Shown here piece by piece: positions 24,523-33,081 of a DNA stretch of 39,554 bases (its first letter is position 1; every line of letters starts with the position of its first letter). Source of the DNA: a bacterium UBP2_UBA5202 (GTDB lineage: Bacteria > Edwardsbacteria > AC1 > EtOH8); contig DHVS01000025.1 in assembly GCA_002412795.1 (NCBI GenBank), positions 1-39,554 of the forward strand, read 5' to 3'. A program made the position numbers and the translations under genes. The notes under the pieces were generated by a model, which was not told where the DNA came from, did no database searches, and worked only from the letters and a program-made list of their open reading frames with translations.

Positions 24523-25387
24523 ACCAACCCTGGCCCTGATCGGAGCTGGAAAACTGGGCACCAGCCTGGCCCTGGCCCTGCACCAGAAAGGTTATCAGAT
24601 AATCGCGGTGGCCGATGTCAATGAAGAGGCCGCCCGGGAGGCGGCCCAGGCGCTGGGGGCTCCGCCGGGCACCACCGATGTTGCTTCCGCCAAAGAGGCC
24701 GACCTGGTGGTACTGGCCGTGCCGGACTCGGCAGTCAAGGCCGTGTCCGAAAACCTGGCCGCCAAGCAGTCCTTTAAGAAGGGCCAAATAGTCTGCCACA
24801 CCTCGGGTTTTCTGCCGGCCGGGGTTCTGGTCTCCCTTAAGCTGTTCGGGGTCTACACCCTGTCACTGCACCCTTTTGTCAGCATCGCTCAAAAATTTCA
24901 GGCCGGCAGGCTGGCCGGGGCTTATTTCGCCCTGGAGGGCGACGCAGTGGCGGTGGAGCAGGCCAGGGAAATGGTGGCCGCGCTGGACGGGTTCTCCATC
25001 GCCGTCAAACCCCAGGACAAGCCGCTTTATCACGCGGCCGGGGCCATGGCCTCGTACCTGGCGGTGGCCCTGTGGATGGGCGCGGAGCAGGCCCTGATCA
25101 AAGCCGGGGCGGACCAGGAATCGGCCGGGCAGATGATGACCGGCATGGTGCGCAGCCTGGAAGAGAACATCAAACTGAACGGCCTGGCCGGGGCCCTGAC
25201 CGGACCCGTAATGCGGGGGGACCTGGCCACGGTTCAGGGGCATTTGCAGGCCCTAAAAAACTGGGGCGGCCCCTTTGAGCAGATCTACCGGCTGCTGGGC
25301 CAGGCCGTGCTGGAAAAGGCCAAAGAACAGGGTTTAACACCGGAACTGTCCCAGAAAATGTCAGCGGCGTTAGAGGGAAAAATTTGA
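24515..25387 (+). CDS. Rossmann-like / DUF2520 domain protein
   Basis: The 290-aa protein begins with an NAD(P)-binding Rossmann motif, ALIGAGKLGTSLALAL (about residues 6-21). Next come VLAVPDSAVKAV and CHTSGFLPAGVL, then SLHPFVSIAQ. The helical C-terminal DUF2520 domain is HAAGAMASYLAVALWMGAEQ.. and LTGPVMRGD. The family resembles pyrroline-5-carboxylate reductase and 6-phosphogluconate dehydrogenase-type oxidoreductases, but its substrate is not established to my knowledge. The gene overlaps the MFS transporter by 8 bp. Confidence 0.9.
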   Translation: MAKPTLALIGAGKLGTSLALALHQKGYQIIAVADVNEEAAREAAQALGAPPGTTDVASAKEADLVVLAVPDSAVKAVSENLAAKQSFKKGQIVCHTSGFLPAGVLVSLKLFGVYTLSLHPFVSIAQKFQAGRLAGAYFALEGDAVAVEQAREMVAALDGFSIAVKPQDKPLYHAAGAMASYLAVALWMGAEQALIKAGADQESAGQMMTGMVRSLEENIKLNGLAGALTGPVMRGDLATVQGHLQALKNWGGPFEQIYRLLGQAVLEKAKEQGLTPELSQKMSAALEGKI

Positions 25388-25488
25388 CCTGACCGGAGGC
25401 CTTTTCCAAACAAAAAACAAATTATCCAAGGGTGTTCCATCCGGGCAAATGGCGGCCGGATAAATCGTAAGTTTTTCTGCTTTTACTA

Positions 25489-25517
25489 TTGACTTTGGCA
25501 ATATAACTATTTATAAT
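25489..25517 (+). promoter_or_regulatory. Sigma-70-type promoter
   Basis: TTGACT (25489-25494) and TATAAT (25512-25517) have a 17-bp spacer, ending 20 bp before the ATG of the PstS-like lipoprotein gene. Confidence 0.8.
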
Positions 25518-25537
25518 TACAGGATTAAGGTTAAAAA

Positions 25538-26467
25538 ATGAAATTTAGATTATTTATAACGGCCCTATTGTCGGCGGCGGTGTTTTTTGGATGCGACCAA
25601 AAACCGGAATCCACCGAAACCCAGACCGAGGGACGGATCGTGGCGGCTGGGGCGGACGGGGCGGTTAAGATGATGCGCCGCCAGTCCCAGCGCTTCATGG
25701 CCCTCTATCCCAAGTCCGAGATCGTGATCCTGGGCGGCGGCTCCAAGGCCGGGATAGTGGCCCTTAACGAGGGACGGGCCAGGATCGCCGTGGTCTCGCG
25801 CGACCTGACGGCGGAAGAGGATTCCATCATCCGGCTGAATGGGGGAAAAGCCAAGGGTTACAAGATAGCCCACGACGGACTGGCGGTGATAGTCAACTCC
25901 CGGAACTCGGTCCGTCAGCTGACCTTTGAACAACTGGAGAAGATATTCACCGGAAAGGTTTCGGGCTGGTCCTTTGCCGGGGGAAGCATGGGAATGCTGG
26001 CCGTCATCCCCGGACCCAACCTGGGCTCCGGCGAATATTTCCAGAATATTGTGATGAAGGGAGCGCCTTATTCCAAAAAGGCATATCCCTGCAGCACCAA
26101 CGCCCAGATAGTGGAAACGGTCAGGAAATATCCCGGGGCGGTCGGGCTGGTCCCGATGTCCTATTTATACAGCGACTGGGATGTCTGGCCTCCGGTCAGG
26201 GAAAAGGGGATCAAGGCGGTGGCGGTGGGGCTGGTCAGGGAAAGAGGGTTCTTTATGCCCGACCAGAAGACGGTCAACGAGGGAAATTACCCTTTGACCC
26301 ATCCCCTCTATCTCTATGTCAATGAAACCCTGGAGCGGACCTATGCGGACGGCAGGTACAGCCTGGCCCACGGTTTCATTACCTTCGTCTCCTCCAACGA
26401 AGGTCAGCAGATACTGGCCAAGCAGGGCCTGGTCCCGTCCACCGTCCCGGTGCTGATCAAGCAGTAA
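25538..26467 (+). CDS. PstS-like substrate-binding lipoprotein
   Basis: The 309-aa protein has a lipoprotein signal (LLSAAVFFGC, lipid-modified Cys 19). Mature sequence follows the phosphate-binding PBP fold: RIVAAGADGAVKMM, then LGGGSKAGIVALNEGRARIAVVSRDL. The lobe-connecting segment is KIAHDGLAVIVNSRN and FEQLEKIFTGKVSGW, with PGAVGLVPMSYL further on. PstS proteins bind phosphate at the cell envelope. No pstC, pstA or pstB follows; instead a TPR lipoprotein and ExbB/ExbD/TonB genes do. A sensor or delivery role for the TonB system is thus plausible, by inference. A consensus promoter sits upstream. Confidence 0.88.
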   Translation: MKFRLFITALLSAAVFFGCDQKPESTETQTEGRIVAAGADGAVKMMRRQSQRFMALYPKSEIVILGGGSKAGIVALNEGRARIAVVSRDLTAEEDSIIRLNGGKAKGYKIAHDGLAVIVNSRNSVRQLTFEQLEKIFTGKVSGWSFAGGSMGMLAVIPGPNLGSGEYFQNIVMKGAPYSKKAYPCSTNAQIVETVRKYPGAVGLVPMSYLYSDWDVWPPVREKGIKAVAVGLVRERGFFMPDQKTVNEGNYPLTHPLYLYVNETLERTYADGRYSLAHGFITFVSSNEGQQILAKQGLVPSTVPVLIKQ

Positions 26468-26496
26468 TACGTTTTTCAAGTACCCGTCCCTTTTTA

Positions 26497-26557
26497 GACA
26501 GGATTAACATGATTTTACAGGGGTAACTTTACAAATAAGAATCCTGTAAATCCTGTC
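26497..26557. repeat. ACAGGATT inverted-repeat element
   Basis: GACAGGATTAACATGATTTTACAGG (26497-26521, written in two parts as GACAGGATTAACATG and ATTTTACAGG) faces AATCCTGTAAATCCTGTC (26540-26557). The arms are built from degenerate ACAGGATTT-like units. A single arm of the same family lies at 21719-21755. Confidence 0.7.
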
Positions 26558-26640
26558 AAAGTCCCCCGTTTTAAGGGTTGGCCTGTCTTGGGGATTCATA
26601 GATAATCAATCTTTTTCAATTTATAACGGAGAGATAAAAA

Positions 26641-28158
26641 ATGAAAAGCCAGCAACATCTTTGGCGGGTGCTTTTTTCCGTCTCAATGGTCCTGGTGCTT
26701 CTGTGCGGATGCGCCACCACCGGCCAGGCAGCAAAAGTAAAGGCCGAAGACCTCCTGATCCAGGCCCAGGCCGCCGATCAGGCCGGGGAATACGACCAGG
26801 AAATGGCGCTGCTGAAACAGGCCATCACACTCAAGCCCAAGATGGCCGAGGCCCACTACCGGCTGGGCGCGCTGTATCTGGACCGCAGTATGTTCGACGA
26901 GGCCATCGGCAGCCTAAAGGTGGCCCTGGTGCTTAAACATGCCGGCGCCCAAAAGGCCCTGGCCATAGCCTATTTCAAGGCCGGCAAGCTGGACGAGGCC
27001 GAAGCGCTGTACAAGGAAATGCTGGTCAAAACCCCCAACGACATGGATCTGCGCTACCGGCTGGGGAACATCTACCTGGCCAAAGGCATGCTCAACGAGG
27101 CCGGGGCAGAGTACCGCCAGGTGCTGCAGATGGACCCCAACAACGGCGGGGCTCACAACGGTCTGGCCAACCTTTATTACCGGCAGCGGAAGTTCGAGGA
27201 TGCCATGGCCGAATATCTCCAGGCCATTAAGATGAACCCCAACCTGGCCGAGGCCAACCTGGACCTGGGCAACGCCTATTACGAAAAGCGGCAGTATCCC
27301 CAGGCGGCGGCATATTTCAAAAAATACACCGAGCTGGCTCCCAAGGACGCGGTGGGATATTTCATGCTGGCCAAGGCCTACCAGGTGCAGAAGGATTCCA
27401 CCCTGTTCCCCCAAGCCATAGCCATGAGCGAAAAAGCGGTGAAGCTGGACCCCAACAACGACGGGGCCTGGTACCTGCTGGCCAGCCTGAACCGGGAGCT
27501 GAAAAATTACAAACAATCGGCCATAGCCTTCGGCCGGGCGCTGGAGCTTTCCCCGGTGGACGCCGAGCGGTGGTACGAAGCCGGCAAGGTATACCAGAAA
27601 CTGGGGAACACATACTGGGACGCCAAAGACACGGCTTCCGCCCAGTCGGCTTTCAATTCGGCCATAGAGTCCTACGACAAGGCCTGCGAACTCGATCCAT
27701 CCAAGGTGGAGAGCAGCTATTACGACAAGGCTACCGCCTATTATCAGGGCGGTAAATACGACGAAGCCATCGAATGGTTCAAACGGCGCATCAAACAGAA
27801 CCCCAAGACCGCTTACGGCGCATGGTTCAACATGGGCAACACCTACTCGGTCAAGGCCCAGTCCCTTAAGAACTCTAAAAGTCCCGAAGCCAAGGCCCTA
27901 TACCTGGAGGCCCTGAACTGCTTCGCCGAGGCCCGCAAGCTTAAGATGGAAAAAAAGACCAAGCCCGATCTGGAAGTGGTGCCGGTGATGGAATCGGTGG
28001 CCCAGCACTACTACTTCATCTTCAAGAATTTCAAGGAAGCCAAATACAAGGTATTGACCAGGACCGAATGCAATGCCATTCTAAAGATCGATCCGGGCAA
28101 CCAGACCGCCAAGGCCATACTGGCGGATATGGCTCCCAAGATCGAGGTCTGGGATTAA
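26641..28158 (+). CDS. TPR lipoprotein
   Basis: The 505-aa protein carries a lipoprotein signal ending LLCGC (Cys 24) followed by ten or more tetratricopeptide repeats (about residues 35-420: AEAHYRLGALYLDRSMFDEAI.., GAHNGLANLYYRQRKFEDAM.., AEANLDLGNAYYEKRQYPQAA..). TPRs form protein-binding superhelices. Anchored in the envelope, it probably scaffolds the TonB machinery encoded next. GGAGAG precedes the ATG. It follows the PstS-like gene after 173 bp that hold only an inverted-repeat element, and is separated from exbB by a 230-bp structured gap. Confidence 0.9.
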   Translation: MKSQQHLWRVLFSVSMVLVLLCGCATTGQAAKVKAEDLLIQAQAADQAGEYDQEMALLKQAITLKPKMAEAHYRLGALYLDRSMFDEAIGSLKVALVLKHAGAQKALAIAYFKAGKLDEAEALYKEMLVKTPNDMDLRYRLGNIYLAKGMLNEAGAEYRQVLQMDPNNGGAHNGLANLYYRQRKFEDAMAEYLQAIKMNPNLAEANLDLGNAYYEKRQYPQAAAYFKKYTELAPKDAVGYFMLAKAYQVQKDSTLFPQAIAMSEKAVKLDPNNDGAWYLLASLNRELKNYKQSAIAFGRALELSPVDAERWYEAGKVYQKLGNTYWDAKDTASAQSAFNSAIESYDKACELDPSKVESSYYDKATAYYQGGKYDEAIEWFKRRIKQNPKTAYGAWFNMGNTYSVKAQSLKNSKSPEAKALYLEALNCFAEARKLKMEKKTKPDLEVVPVMESVAQHYYFIFKNFKEAKYKVLTRTECNAILKIDPGNQTAKAILADMAPKIEVWD

Positions 28159-28388
28159 AAGCAAACAAGACAAACCAAATAAAAATAAAATAAATTTAAG
28201 GAGGACCAGAACATAAGGAGGATCATTTAAAAACAGTCGTCCTGATTGGTTCGGTAGCCAAGCAGGCTTGGCAATTCTCACCACAAGTAAAGACACCGGG
28301 GGCAAAAATTGTTGTCCCGAAATAAACGACTCTTTAAAAAACAGAGTCAACAAAATAAAAATAATCTTTTTAGGGAGGAAATTTTTAA
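28159..28388 (+). other. Structured leader region upstream of exbB
   Basis: The gap has two AAGGAGG-like sites (near 28198 and 28216) without a usable start codon behind them. Small stems include CCAAG/CTTGG (28258-28270), a CGGGGGCAA..TTGTTGTCCCG pair (about 28298-28320) and GACTC/GAGTC (about 28329-28348). It ends with GGGAGG before exbB. I could not match it to a known riboswitch class. Confidence 0.4.
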
Positions 28389-29210
28389 ATGTTAATGGGA
28401 CTTTCTGAAGCTTCTTTCATAGTCAAGATCCTGGTAATGGGAGTGCTTCCAGCCGTGGTGGCCCTGGGCCTGGGTCTGGCCCTGGCCTTTTCCAAGAAGA
28501 TGGGCCTGGTCACCCTGTTCCTCTATCTGATCGGCGGGGCCGTGTCCTACGTGATATTCAACACCCTGCCCAAGTATATCCGGGACGGCGGCCCGGTCGT
28601 GATGATCCTGATCACCCTGCTGATTTTGCTTATCACCTATGTCATTGAAAGATCCTTCACCCTGGCCCGGGCCCGGGGAGCCAAGCCCATTCCGGTTTTC
28701 ATGCAGGAATTCAGGGAGCACCTCCGTTCGGGCAACCTTTCCCTGGCCGTGGCAGCCTGTGAATCCCAGAAGGGATCGACCGCCAACGTGCTGCGGGCCG
28801 GACTGGAAAAGCACATGGCCGTGCAGAACAGCGACCTGACCCCTGACAAGAAACACGCCGAGGTCCAGCGGGCCATCGAGGAGGCCAACATGCTGGAGAC
28901 CCCGCTGCTGGAGCGCAACCTGATAATGCTGACCACCATCGCCTCCATCGGCACCATGGTGGGATTGCTGGGAACCACCATCGGCATGATCCGGTCCTTC
29001 CAGGCCATGTCCAACGCCGGAGCCCCGGACGCCTCCCAGCTGGCCCTGGGAATTTCCGAGGCCCTGATCAACACCGCCGGCGGCCTGGTCAACGGCATCG
29101 GCGGCATCGTGGCCAACAACTTCTTCATGAACAAAGTGTCGCAGTTCCAGTTCGCCACCGATGAGGCGATCTACGAGATGCAGCAGCTTCTGACCATAGG
29201 AGAAAAATAA
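28389..29210 (+). CDS. exbB: MotA/TolQ/ExbB proton channel family protein
   Basis: ExbB pentamers conduct protons at the inner membrane to energise TonB. The 273-aa protein has an extra N-terminal pair of hydrophobic helices (residues 8-60). The classic core follows: a first helix VVMILITLLILLITYVIERS, then a cytoplasmic helical domain. The conserved ERNLIMLTTIASIGTMVGLLGTTIGMI segment (about residues 178-204) is next. GISEALINTAGGLVNGIGGIVANNFF (about 221-246) carries the pore Thr. GGGAGG lies upstream. It is followed by exbD after 1 bp, so the genes are translationally linked. Confidence 0.93.
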   Translation: MLMGLSEASFIVKILVMGVLPAVVALGLGLALAFSKKMGLVTLFLYLIGGAVSYVIFNTLPKYIRDGGPVVMILITLLILLITYVIERSFTLARARGAKPIPVFMQEFREHLRSGNLSLAVAACESQKGSTANVLRAGLEKHMAVQNSDLTPDKKHAEVQRAIEEANMLETPLLERNLIMLTTIASIGTMVGLLGTTIGMIRSFQAMSNAGAPDASQLALGISEALINTAGGLVNGIGGIVANNFFMNKVSQFQFATDEAIYEMQQLLTIGEK

Positions 29211-29211
29211 G

Positions 29212-29985
29212 ATGTCGGTAAAGATGAAACGTCGGGCCAGGATCGTGCTGGATATGACCCCGATGGTTGACATCGCCTTTCTGCTGGTAATCTTCTTCAT
29301 GTCCACTTACAACGCCAGGCCCCCGGTCACCGTGGATGTGGTGCTGCCGGAGTCGCGGTCCCCATTCAAGGTGCCGGAAGCCAATGTGATGATGGTCAAC
29401 GTGCTGGCCCCGGAAGAGGCCAAGGCCTTGGCCGAAAGCATCGGGCCCACCACCCTGATTACCCTGATCAACAACATCCGGGAAGCCTCCCTGCAGCCCG
29501 AGGCCACGGTGGAGATGATCAAGGGCATGAACGGGACACTGATGCCGCTGGCCTCTCCGGAATTGCTGATGGACATAGTAAGATCGCCGGGCAAACCGTT
29601 AAGCCGGGGCCGGGCCGCCGAGCTGGCCATCATGGAAGTGCGCCGCCACGGCAATTTCGTCACCAAATTGGCCAAACAGGAGATAGCCTCCCTAAAGCCG
29701 GAGCAGATGAACGCCAGGATCGACAGCATGATGATCTGGTATGCCACCGGGCGCGACGCCTCCCAGCCCCTGCCCCTGGACCAGGTGGGCGGGACGGTGG
29801 TGGATGAGCGCATCCGGAATCCCAAGCTGATGATGGTGATGATGGTCGACAAGAACTGTCTTTCCGGCAAGATGCTGGACCTGACCAAGATACTGCAGAA
29901 AGAGGACGTCAACATGCTGAGATTCAGCTTAGTTACTAACCTTAAGACTGACGCCAAAGATACTTTTGGCGAGGAAGGGAGGTGA
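29212..29985 (+). CDS. exbD: ExbD/TolR family protein, enlarged
   Basis: ExbD is the plug/anchor subunit of the proton channel. The N-terminal segment RIVLDMTPMVDIAFLLVIFFM (about residues 9-29) carries the proton-conducting Asp. At 257 aa it is much longer than the usual 130-150. The extra periplasmic part, about residues 60-200, lies between the usual beta-strand blocks and includes ETV-type helical text such as ELLMDIVRSPGKPLSRGRAAEL. It ends in a normal C-terminal KMLDLTKILQKEDV block. It lies 1 bp after exbB and 4 bp before a second ExbD gene. Confidence 0.9.
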   Translation: MSVKMKRRARIVLDMTPMVDIAFLLVIFFMSTYNARPPVTVDVVLPESRSPFKVPEANVMMVNVLAPEEAKALAESIGPTTLITLINNIREASLQPEATVEMIKGMNGTLMPLASPELLMDIVRSPGKPLSRGRAAELAIMEVRRHGNFVTKLAKQEIASLKPEQMNARIDSMMIWYATGRDASQPLPLDQVGGTVVDERIRNPKLMMVMMVDKNCLSGKMLDLTKILQKEDVNMLRFSLVTNLKTDAKDTFGEEGR

Positions 29986-29989
29986 TGGC

Positions 29990-30688
29990 ATGGGCGCAGT
30001 AGACATGGGGCCACAAGAGACAGGCAAAAAGGGCCCCGGACTTCGAAAACGCAAGGGCCGGCCAGGCATTGTTCTGGACATGACCCCGATGGTGGATATT
30101 GGCTTTTTGCTGGTGATCTTCTTCATGACCACCACCAGATTTAGGGAACCCCAGGCCATCGAGATCAACCTGCCGCCGGAGATAGCCACCAAGGATGCAA
30201 AACCGGTCAAGGAATCAAACGTGCTGACCATCAACATCATGGGCGACGGCACCATTCTGCATAACATAGCCAATGATGTTCCGGATTCGGTAGCATTGGA
30301 TTCCCTGGACCAGCTGGTGGCAAAGGCCAAGCTGGACAATCTCAATAAACAGCCGGCCCATATGGACGGGCGAACCGGAGTCATGTATGAAAGCGGTTCC
30401 GAGTTCCTTCAGCGCTATAAGGCCTTCATGGACAAGAACAAGGACAAGGAAATTCCCCGCCCGGTGCTGGACAGCCTGAACAAGGTCAGGGACGAGAAGA
30501 TCTGCCGCCTGACGGTGCTGATCAAGGTCAGCCGCGAGAGCAGCTATAACAACGTGGTGGCGGTGATGGATGCGGTCCAGCAGAACCAGGTGGCCCGGTT
30601 CTCCATCCTGGAGCAGACCCCGGATGACCTCAAGATCATGGAGGAAGCCAGAAAGAAGGCCGCCCAGGCCAGGAAAGGAGGCAGATAA
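29990..30688 (+). CDS. exbD: Second ExbD/TolR family protein
   Basis: This 232-aa paralogue starts at ATG 29990 (MGAVDMGPQE), preceded by GGAGGTG at ideal distance; an upstream TTG would overlap the previous gene. The membrane segment is GIVLDMTPMVDIGFLLVIFFM with the same proton-path Asp. Periplasmic text is NVLTINIMGDGTILHNI, then a helical insert, and CRLTVLIKVSRESSYNNVVAVMDAV near the end. Two different ExbD copies beside one ExbB suggest a hetero-oligomeric complex. A basic tail (RKKAAQARKGGR) is present. tonB follows after 2 bp. Confidence 0.9.
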   Translation: MGAVDMGPQETGKKGPGLRKRKGRPGIVLDMTPMVDIGFLLVIFFMTTTRFREPQAIEINLPPEIATKDAKPVKESNVLTINIMGDGTILHNIANDVPDSVALDSLDQLVAKAKLDNLNKQPAHMDGRTGVMYESGSEFLQRYKAFMDKNKDKEIPRPVLDSLNKVRDEKICRLTVLIKVSRESSYNNVVAVMDAVQQNQVARFSILEQTPDDLKIMEEARKKAAQARKGGR

Positions 30689-30690
30689 TC

Positions 30691-31509
30691 ATGCAAGTAA
30701 CAGCTGAAATACTTCTGCCTGTGATCGGGGCCCTGGTAGGTACATTGATAGCCACCTTCGTGGTTATGCTTCAGTCCAGGCAGACGGCGGCCATCGGATT
30801 CGGAGTGAAGCAGTCCAAGATTCTGATGCCGCTGAACCTCAAGAAATCGCTGCTGCTGACCCTGACGGGGATGCTGGTCCTGATACTGGCCGGGCTTTCA
30901 TACTTTGCGGTCAATGCGTATATCGAAGCCCGCAAGCCGGTGGTGGAGGCCCCCATGGTCAAGATCACTTACAGCCAGCTGGGAGCGCCGCCTTCCCTGA
31001 CCGGGTCCGATGTGGCCCAGGAGAAGGTCTCCGCTTCCGCGCCGGGCGCGGCCCCCACCCAGGGGGTTCCCAAGCCGGTGCCGGATGAGCAGGCCGGCGA
31101 TGAGGATGCCGCCACCCAGTCCCAGATGGGAGCCATGTCGGCCGGTCTGGCCACCACCGGCGAGGCGACGGCCAGCGGGGCCACCGTCGGAGAGGAAGAA
31201 GTATACGCCGGCAAGGGCGAGTTCAAGGCAATGGAGAAGACCCCGGAGATCGTCAAGAAAGTGGCTCCGGTCTATCCCTCCATGGCCAAGCAGCGGGGGT
31301 CATCGGGCAAGGTCATCCTGTACCTGCTGATCGGAACCGACGGCCATGTCCGGCAGGCTGACGTTGCCAAATCGTCAGGTTTTGACGACCTGGACGAGGC
31401 GGCAGTGACGGCGGCCAAGCAGTTCATCTTCACCCCGGCCGTGGCTCCGGGCGGCAAGGCGGTGCCGGTGTGGGTGATGTATCCGGTTACTTTCTCTTTG
31501 AATGATTAA
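30691..31509 (+). CDS. tonB: TonB-family energy transducer
   Basis: The 272-aa protein ends in a TonB C-terminal domain (about residues 182-272: TPEIVKKVAPVYPSMAKQRGSSGKV, then LYLLIGTDGHVRQADVAKSSGFDDLDEAAVTAAKQF; written in parts). This domain binds the TonB box of outer-membrane receptors. Unlike classic TonB it has two hydrophobic segments at the N-terminus (about residues 7-25 and 54-73) before the Pro/Ala-rich spacer. GGAGG precedes the ATG. It is the last gene of the exbB-exbD-exbD-tonB run and is followed by a strong hairpin. Confidence 0.9.
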   Translation: MQVTAEILLPVIGALVGTLIATFVVMLQSRQTAAIGFGVKQSKILMPLNLKKSLLLTLTGMLVLILAGLSYFAVNAYIEARKPVVEAPMVKITYSQLGAPPSLTGSDVAQEKVSASAPGAAPTQGVPKPVPDEQAGDEDAATQSQMGAMSAGLATTGEATASGATVGEEEVYAGKGEFKAMEKTPEIVKKVAPVYPSMAKQRGSSGKVILYLLIGTDGHVRQADVAKSSGFDDLDEAAVTAAKQFIFTPAVAPGGKAVPVWVMYPVTFSLND

Positions 31510-31529
31510 TGGAGTTCCCAGTCTTGATT

Positions 31530-31560
31530 GCCCCGGACAGAACATTGTTTTGTTCGGGGC
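31530..31560 (+). terminator. 14-bp hairpin after tonB
   Basis: GCCCCGGACAGAAC pairs fully (with two G-U pairs as RNA) with GTTTTGTTCGGGGC around an ATT loop. There is no T-run behind it, so it may act as a 3'-end stabiliser or a factor-assisted terminator instead of a classic intrinsic terminator. Confidence 0.6.
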
Positions 31561-31812
31561 ATGTTGCATAAGCCGGAGGGCTTATAGGTTTCTTGAGAAC
31601 TCATCCCCCCGCCTGCGTCTATAAGCAACTGACTTCGGCGGGCAGGCCGCCTCCTTCTCTTTGCTTTGACTATGCAGTTCTGTATACTCAGTGTGTCACT
31701 CAGCACAAGTTCCAGAGAAGGGGAGGAAGGGATTGAGTTTAGCTTAAAACCATAAACAATCGGTTCCTGACGGAATCCATATGTTCACACAACCTTTAAT
31801 CCAGGAGGACAA
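31561..31812. other. Non-coding gap
   Basis: About 250 bp without a supported gene. It has a CGCCTGC/GCAGGC-type inverted repeat near 31610-31652 and CCTCCTTCTCT (31648-31660) facing AGAGAAGGGGAGG (31714-31726). Purpose unknown. A GGAGGA site at its end belongs to the cyclophilin gene. Confidence 0.5.
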
Positions 31813-32376
31813 ATGAAAAGAACGATCCTGATGCTGGCCTTGGTTCTGATGATCTTAACCAGCCAGGCCCTGGCCAAGAAATACGCCACCCTGGTCACCG
31901 AGTTCGGGGACATCAAACTGGAGCTGGCCACCAAGAGCTCGCCCAAGACCGTGGCCAACTTCATCGCCAAGGCCAAGGCCGGGGCCTTCGACGGGACCAC
32001 CTTCCACCGGCTGGTGCCTGGCTTCGTGATCCAGGGAGGGGACCCGCTGTCCAAGGACGCCGACCAGACCAACGACGGCTTCGGCGGAGACAAGATGGGG
32101 GTGGAACCCCGCAAGCTTTCCAACAAGCGGGGCACGGTTTCCATGGCCTCGTCCTCGCGCCAGCAGCCGATAGCCGACCAGTCCGACGCCCAGTTCTTCA
32201 TCAACCTGGACGACAAATGCGCCCGGCTGGACGGCATGGGGTTCATCCCGTTCGCCCGGGTGGTGAAGGGGATGGAGGTGGTGGACGCCATTGCCAAGCA
32301 GCCCCGGGACAACAATGACCGGCCCCTGAAGAATGTGGTGATCAAGAAGGTGGTGATCAGCGAGGGGAAACAATAG
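31813..32376 (+). CDS. Exported cyclophilin-type peptidyl-prolyl isomerase
   Basis: Cyclophilins catalyse cis-trans isomerisation of Xaa-Pro bonds during folding. The 187-aa protein has a cleavable signal (LALVLMILTSQALAKK), so it acts in the periplasm. The catalytic domain shows TVANFIAKAKAGAFDGTTFHRL, PGFVIQGGDPL, SDAQFFINLDD and GFIPFARVVKGMEVVDAI, which are the family's active-site and binding blocks; the Arg of FHR is present. A SMASSSRQQPIADQSDAQFF insert-like text is normal for bacterial secreted forms. GGAGGA precedes the ATG, and a strong terminator follows. Confidence 0.93.
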   Translation: MKRTILMLALVLMILTSQALAKKYATLVTEFGDIKLELATKSSPKTVANFIAKAKAGAFDGTTFHRLVPGFVIQGGDPLSKDADQTNDGFGGDKMGVEPRKLSNKRGTVSMASSSRQQPIADQSDAQFFINLDDKCARLDGMGFIPFARVVKGMEVVDAIAKQPRDNNDRPLKNVVIKKVVISEGKQ

Positions 32377-32391
32377 TTTCGTGGATTTTAT

Positions 32392-32421
32392 AAAAGGCCG
32401 AAGCAAAAGCTTCGGCCTTTT
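32392..32421 (+). terminator. Intrinsic terminator after the cyclophilin gene
   Basis: AAAAGGCCGAAGC and GCTTCGGCCTTTT pair perfectly around AAAA, ending in a T-run. The A-run on the left makes it usable in both directions. Confidence 0.93.
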
Positions 32422-32424
32422 ATG

Positions 32425-32453
32425 TTGACAAAACAGCCTGAAAGTTATATCAT
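32425..32453 (+). promoter_or_regulatory. Probable promoter
   Basis: TTGACA (32425-32430) and TATCAT (32448-32453), 17 bp apart, start 3 bp after the preceding terminator and lie about 80 bp upstream of the lipoprotein gene. Confidence 0.6.
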
Positions 32454-32535
32454 TTAAAAACGGTTGAGGATGGGCCGGAAGATAAGGCTGCGGCCGGGGA
32501 AGAACCATGATCCATTTGCTAAAGGAGGAACAGAG

Positions 32536-33081
32536 ATGAGCCGGACTGCATTTTGGTTGGCATCGATTTCATTCATTACCCTGACGGGATGTGCATTGTT
32601 CTTTCCTCACGGTTCAGAGCCGCTTCGGCCGTCCTCGGGAGACCTTTTGAAGAAAGCCTGCCTGGAAGCAGCGGTTAAAGGCATCAATACAGAGATCACC
32701 CGCTGTCAGGAATGGATAGACCTTCGGAAACAGGGCCAAGTTGACTATCAGGACCTGCCGGACCTGGAAAAAGCGGTCGTTGCTCTTAAGGAAGACCTTA
32801 ATAAGCACCGGAAGATGTCTCCGCAAGATTATCAACCCCCTGAAGCCGTAAATCTGAAAGGCTGGGTGGAGGGCAAACCAGAAGAAAACGCCATTTTTTA
32901 TGTTGAAGGCATGTCACGGTCGGGGCCATGGTACCACCTGGCGGGCATCAAGGGGGGAGAATACGGCATACTAAAACCCGGGGCAAAATATCTGGTGTCC
33001 TTTTATAAAGTTTATCCCAGGAGTTATTTTAATATGGAAAGTTCATATGTCTATATAGCGGAATACCATGAAATAGAATAG
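32536..33081 (+). CDS. Small lipoprotein of unknown function
   Basis: The 181-aa protein starts at ATG 32536 behind AAGGAGG; an upstream in-frame ATG at 32464 has no such site and would bury the signal. The lipobox is ITLTGC (Cys 19). The middle, about residues 37-95, is helical and charged (LEAAVKGINTEITRCQEWIDL.., DLEKAVVALKEDLNKHRKM). The end, about 105-181, looks like a beta-rich domain (LKGWVEGKPEENAIFYVEG.., GILKPGAKYLVSFYKVYPR). I do not recognise the family. It is a single-gene unit between a terminator and the tRNA promoter. Confidence 0.8.
   Translation: MSRTAFWLASISFITLTGCALFFPHGSEPLRPSSGDLLKKACLEAAVKGINTEITRCQEWIDLRKQGQVDYQDLPDLEKAVVALKEDLNKHRKMSPQDYQPPEAVNLKGWVEGKPEENAIFYVEGMSRSGPWYHLAGIKGGEYGILKPGAKYLVSFYKVYPRSYFNMESSYVYIAEYHEIE

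Noticed and set aside
28159..28388. Cyclic-di-GMP-I (GEMM) riboswitch before exbB
   Set aside because: A GGTAGCC stretch recalls one, but the conserved core and tetraloop-receptor order are absent.
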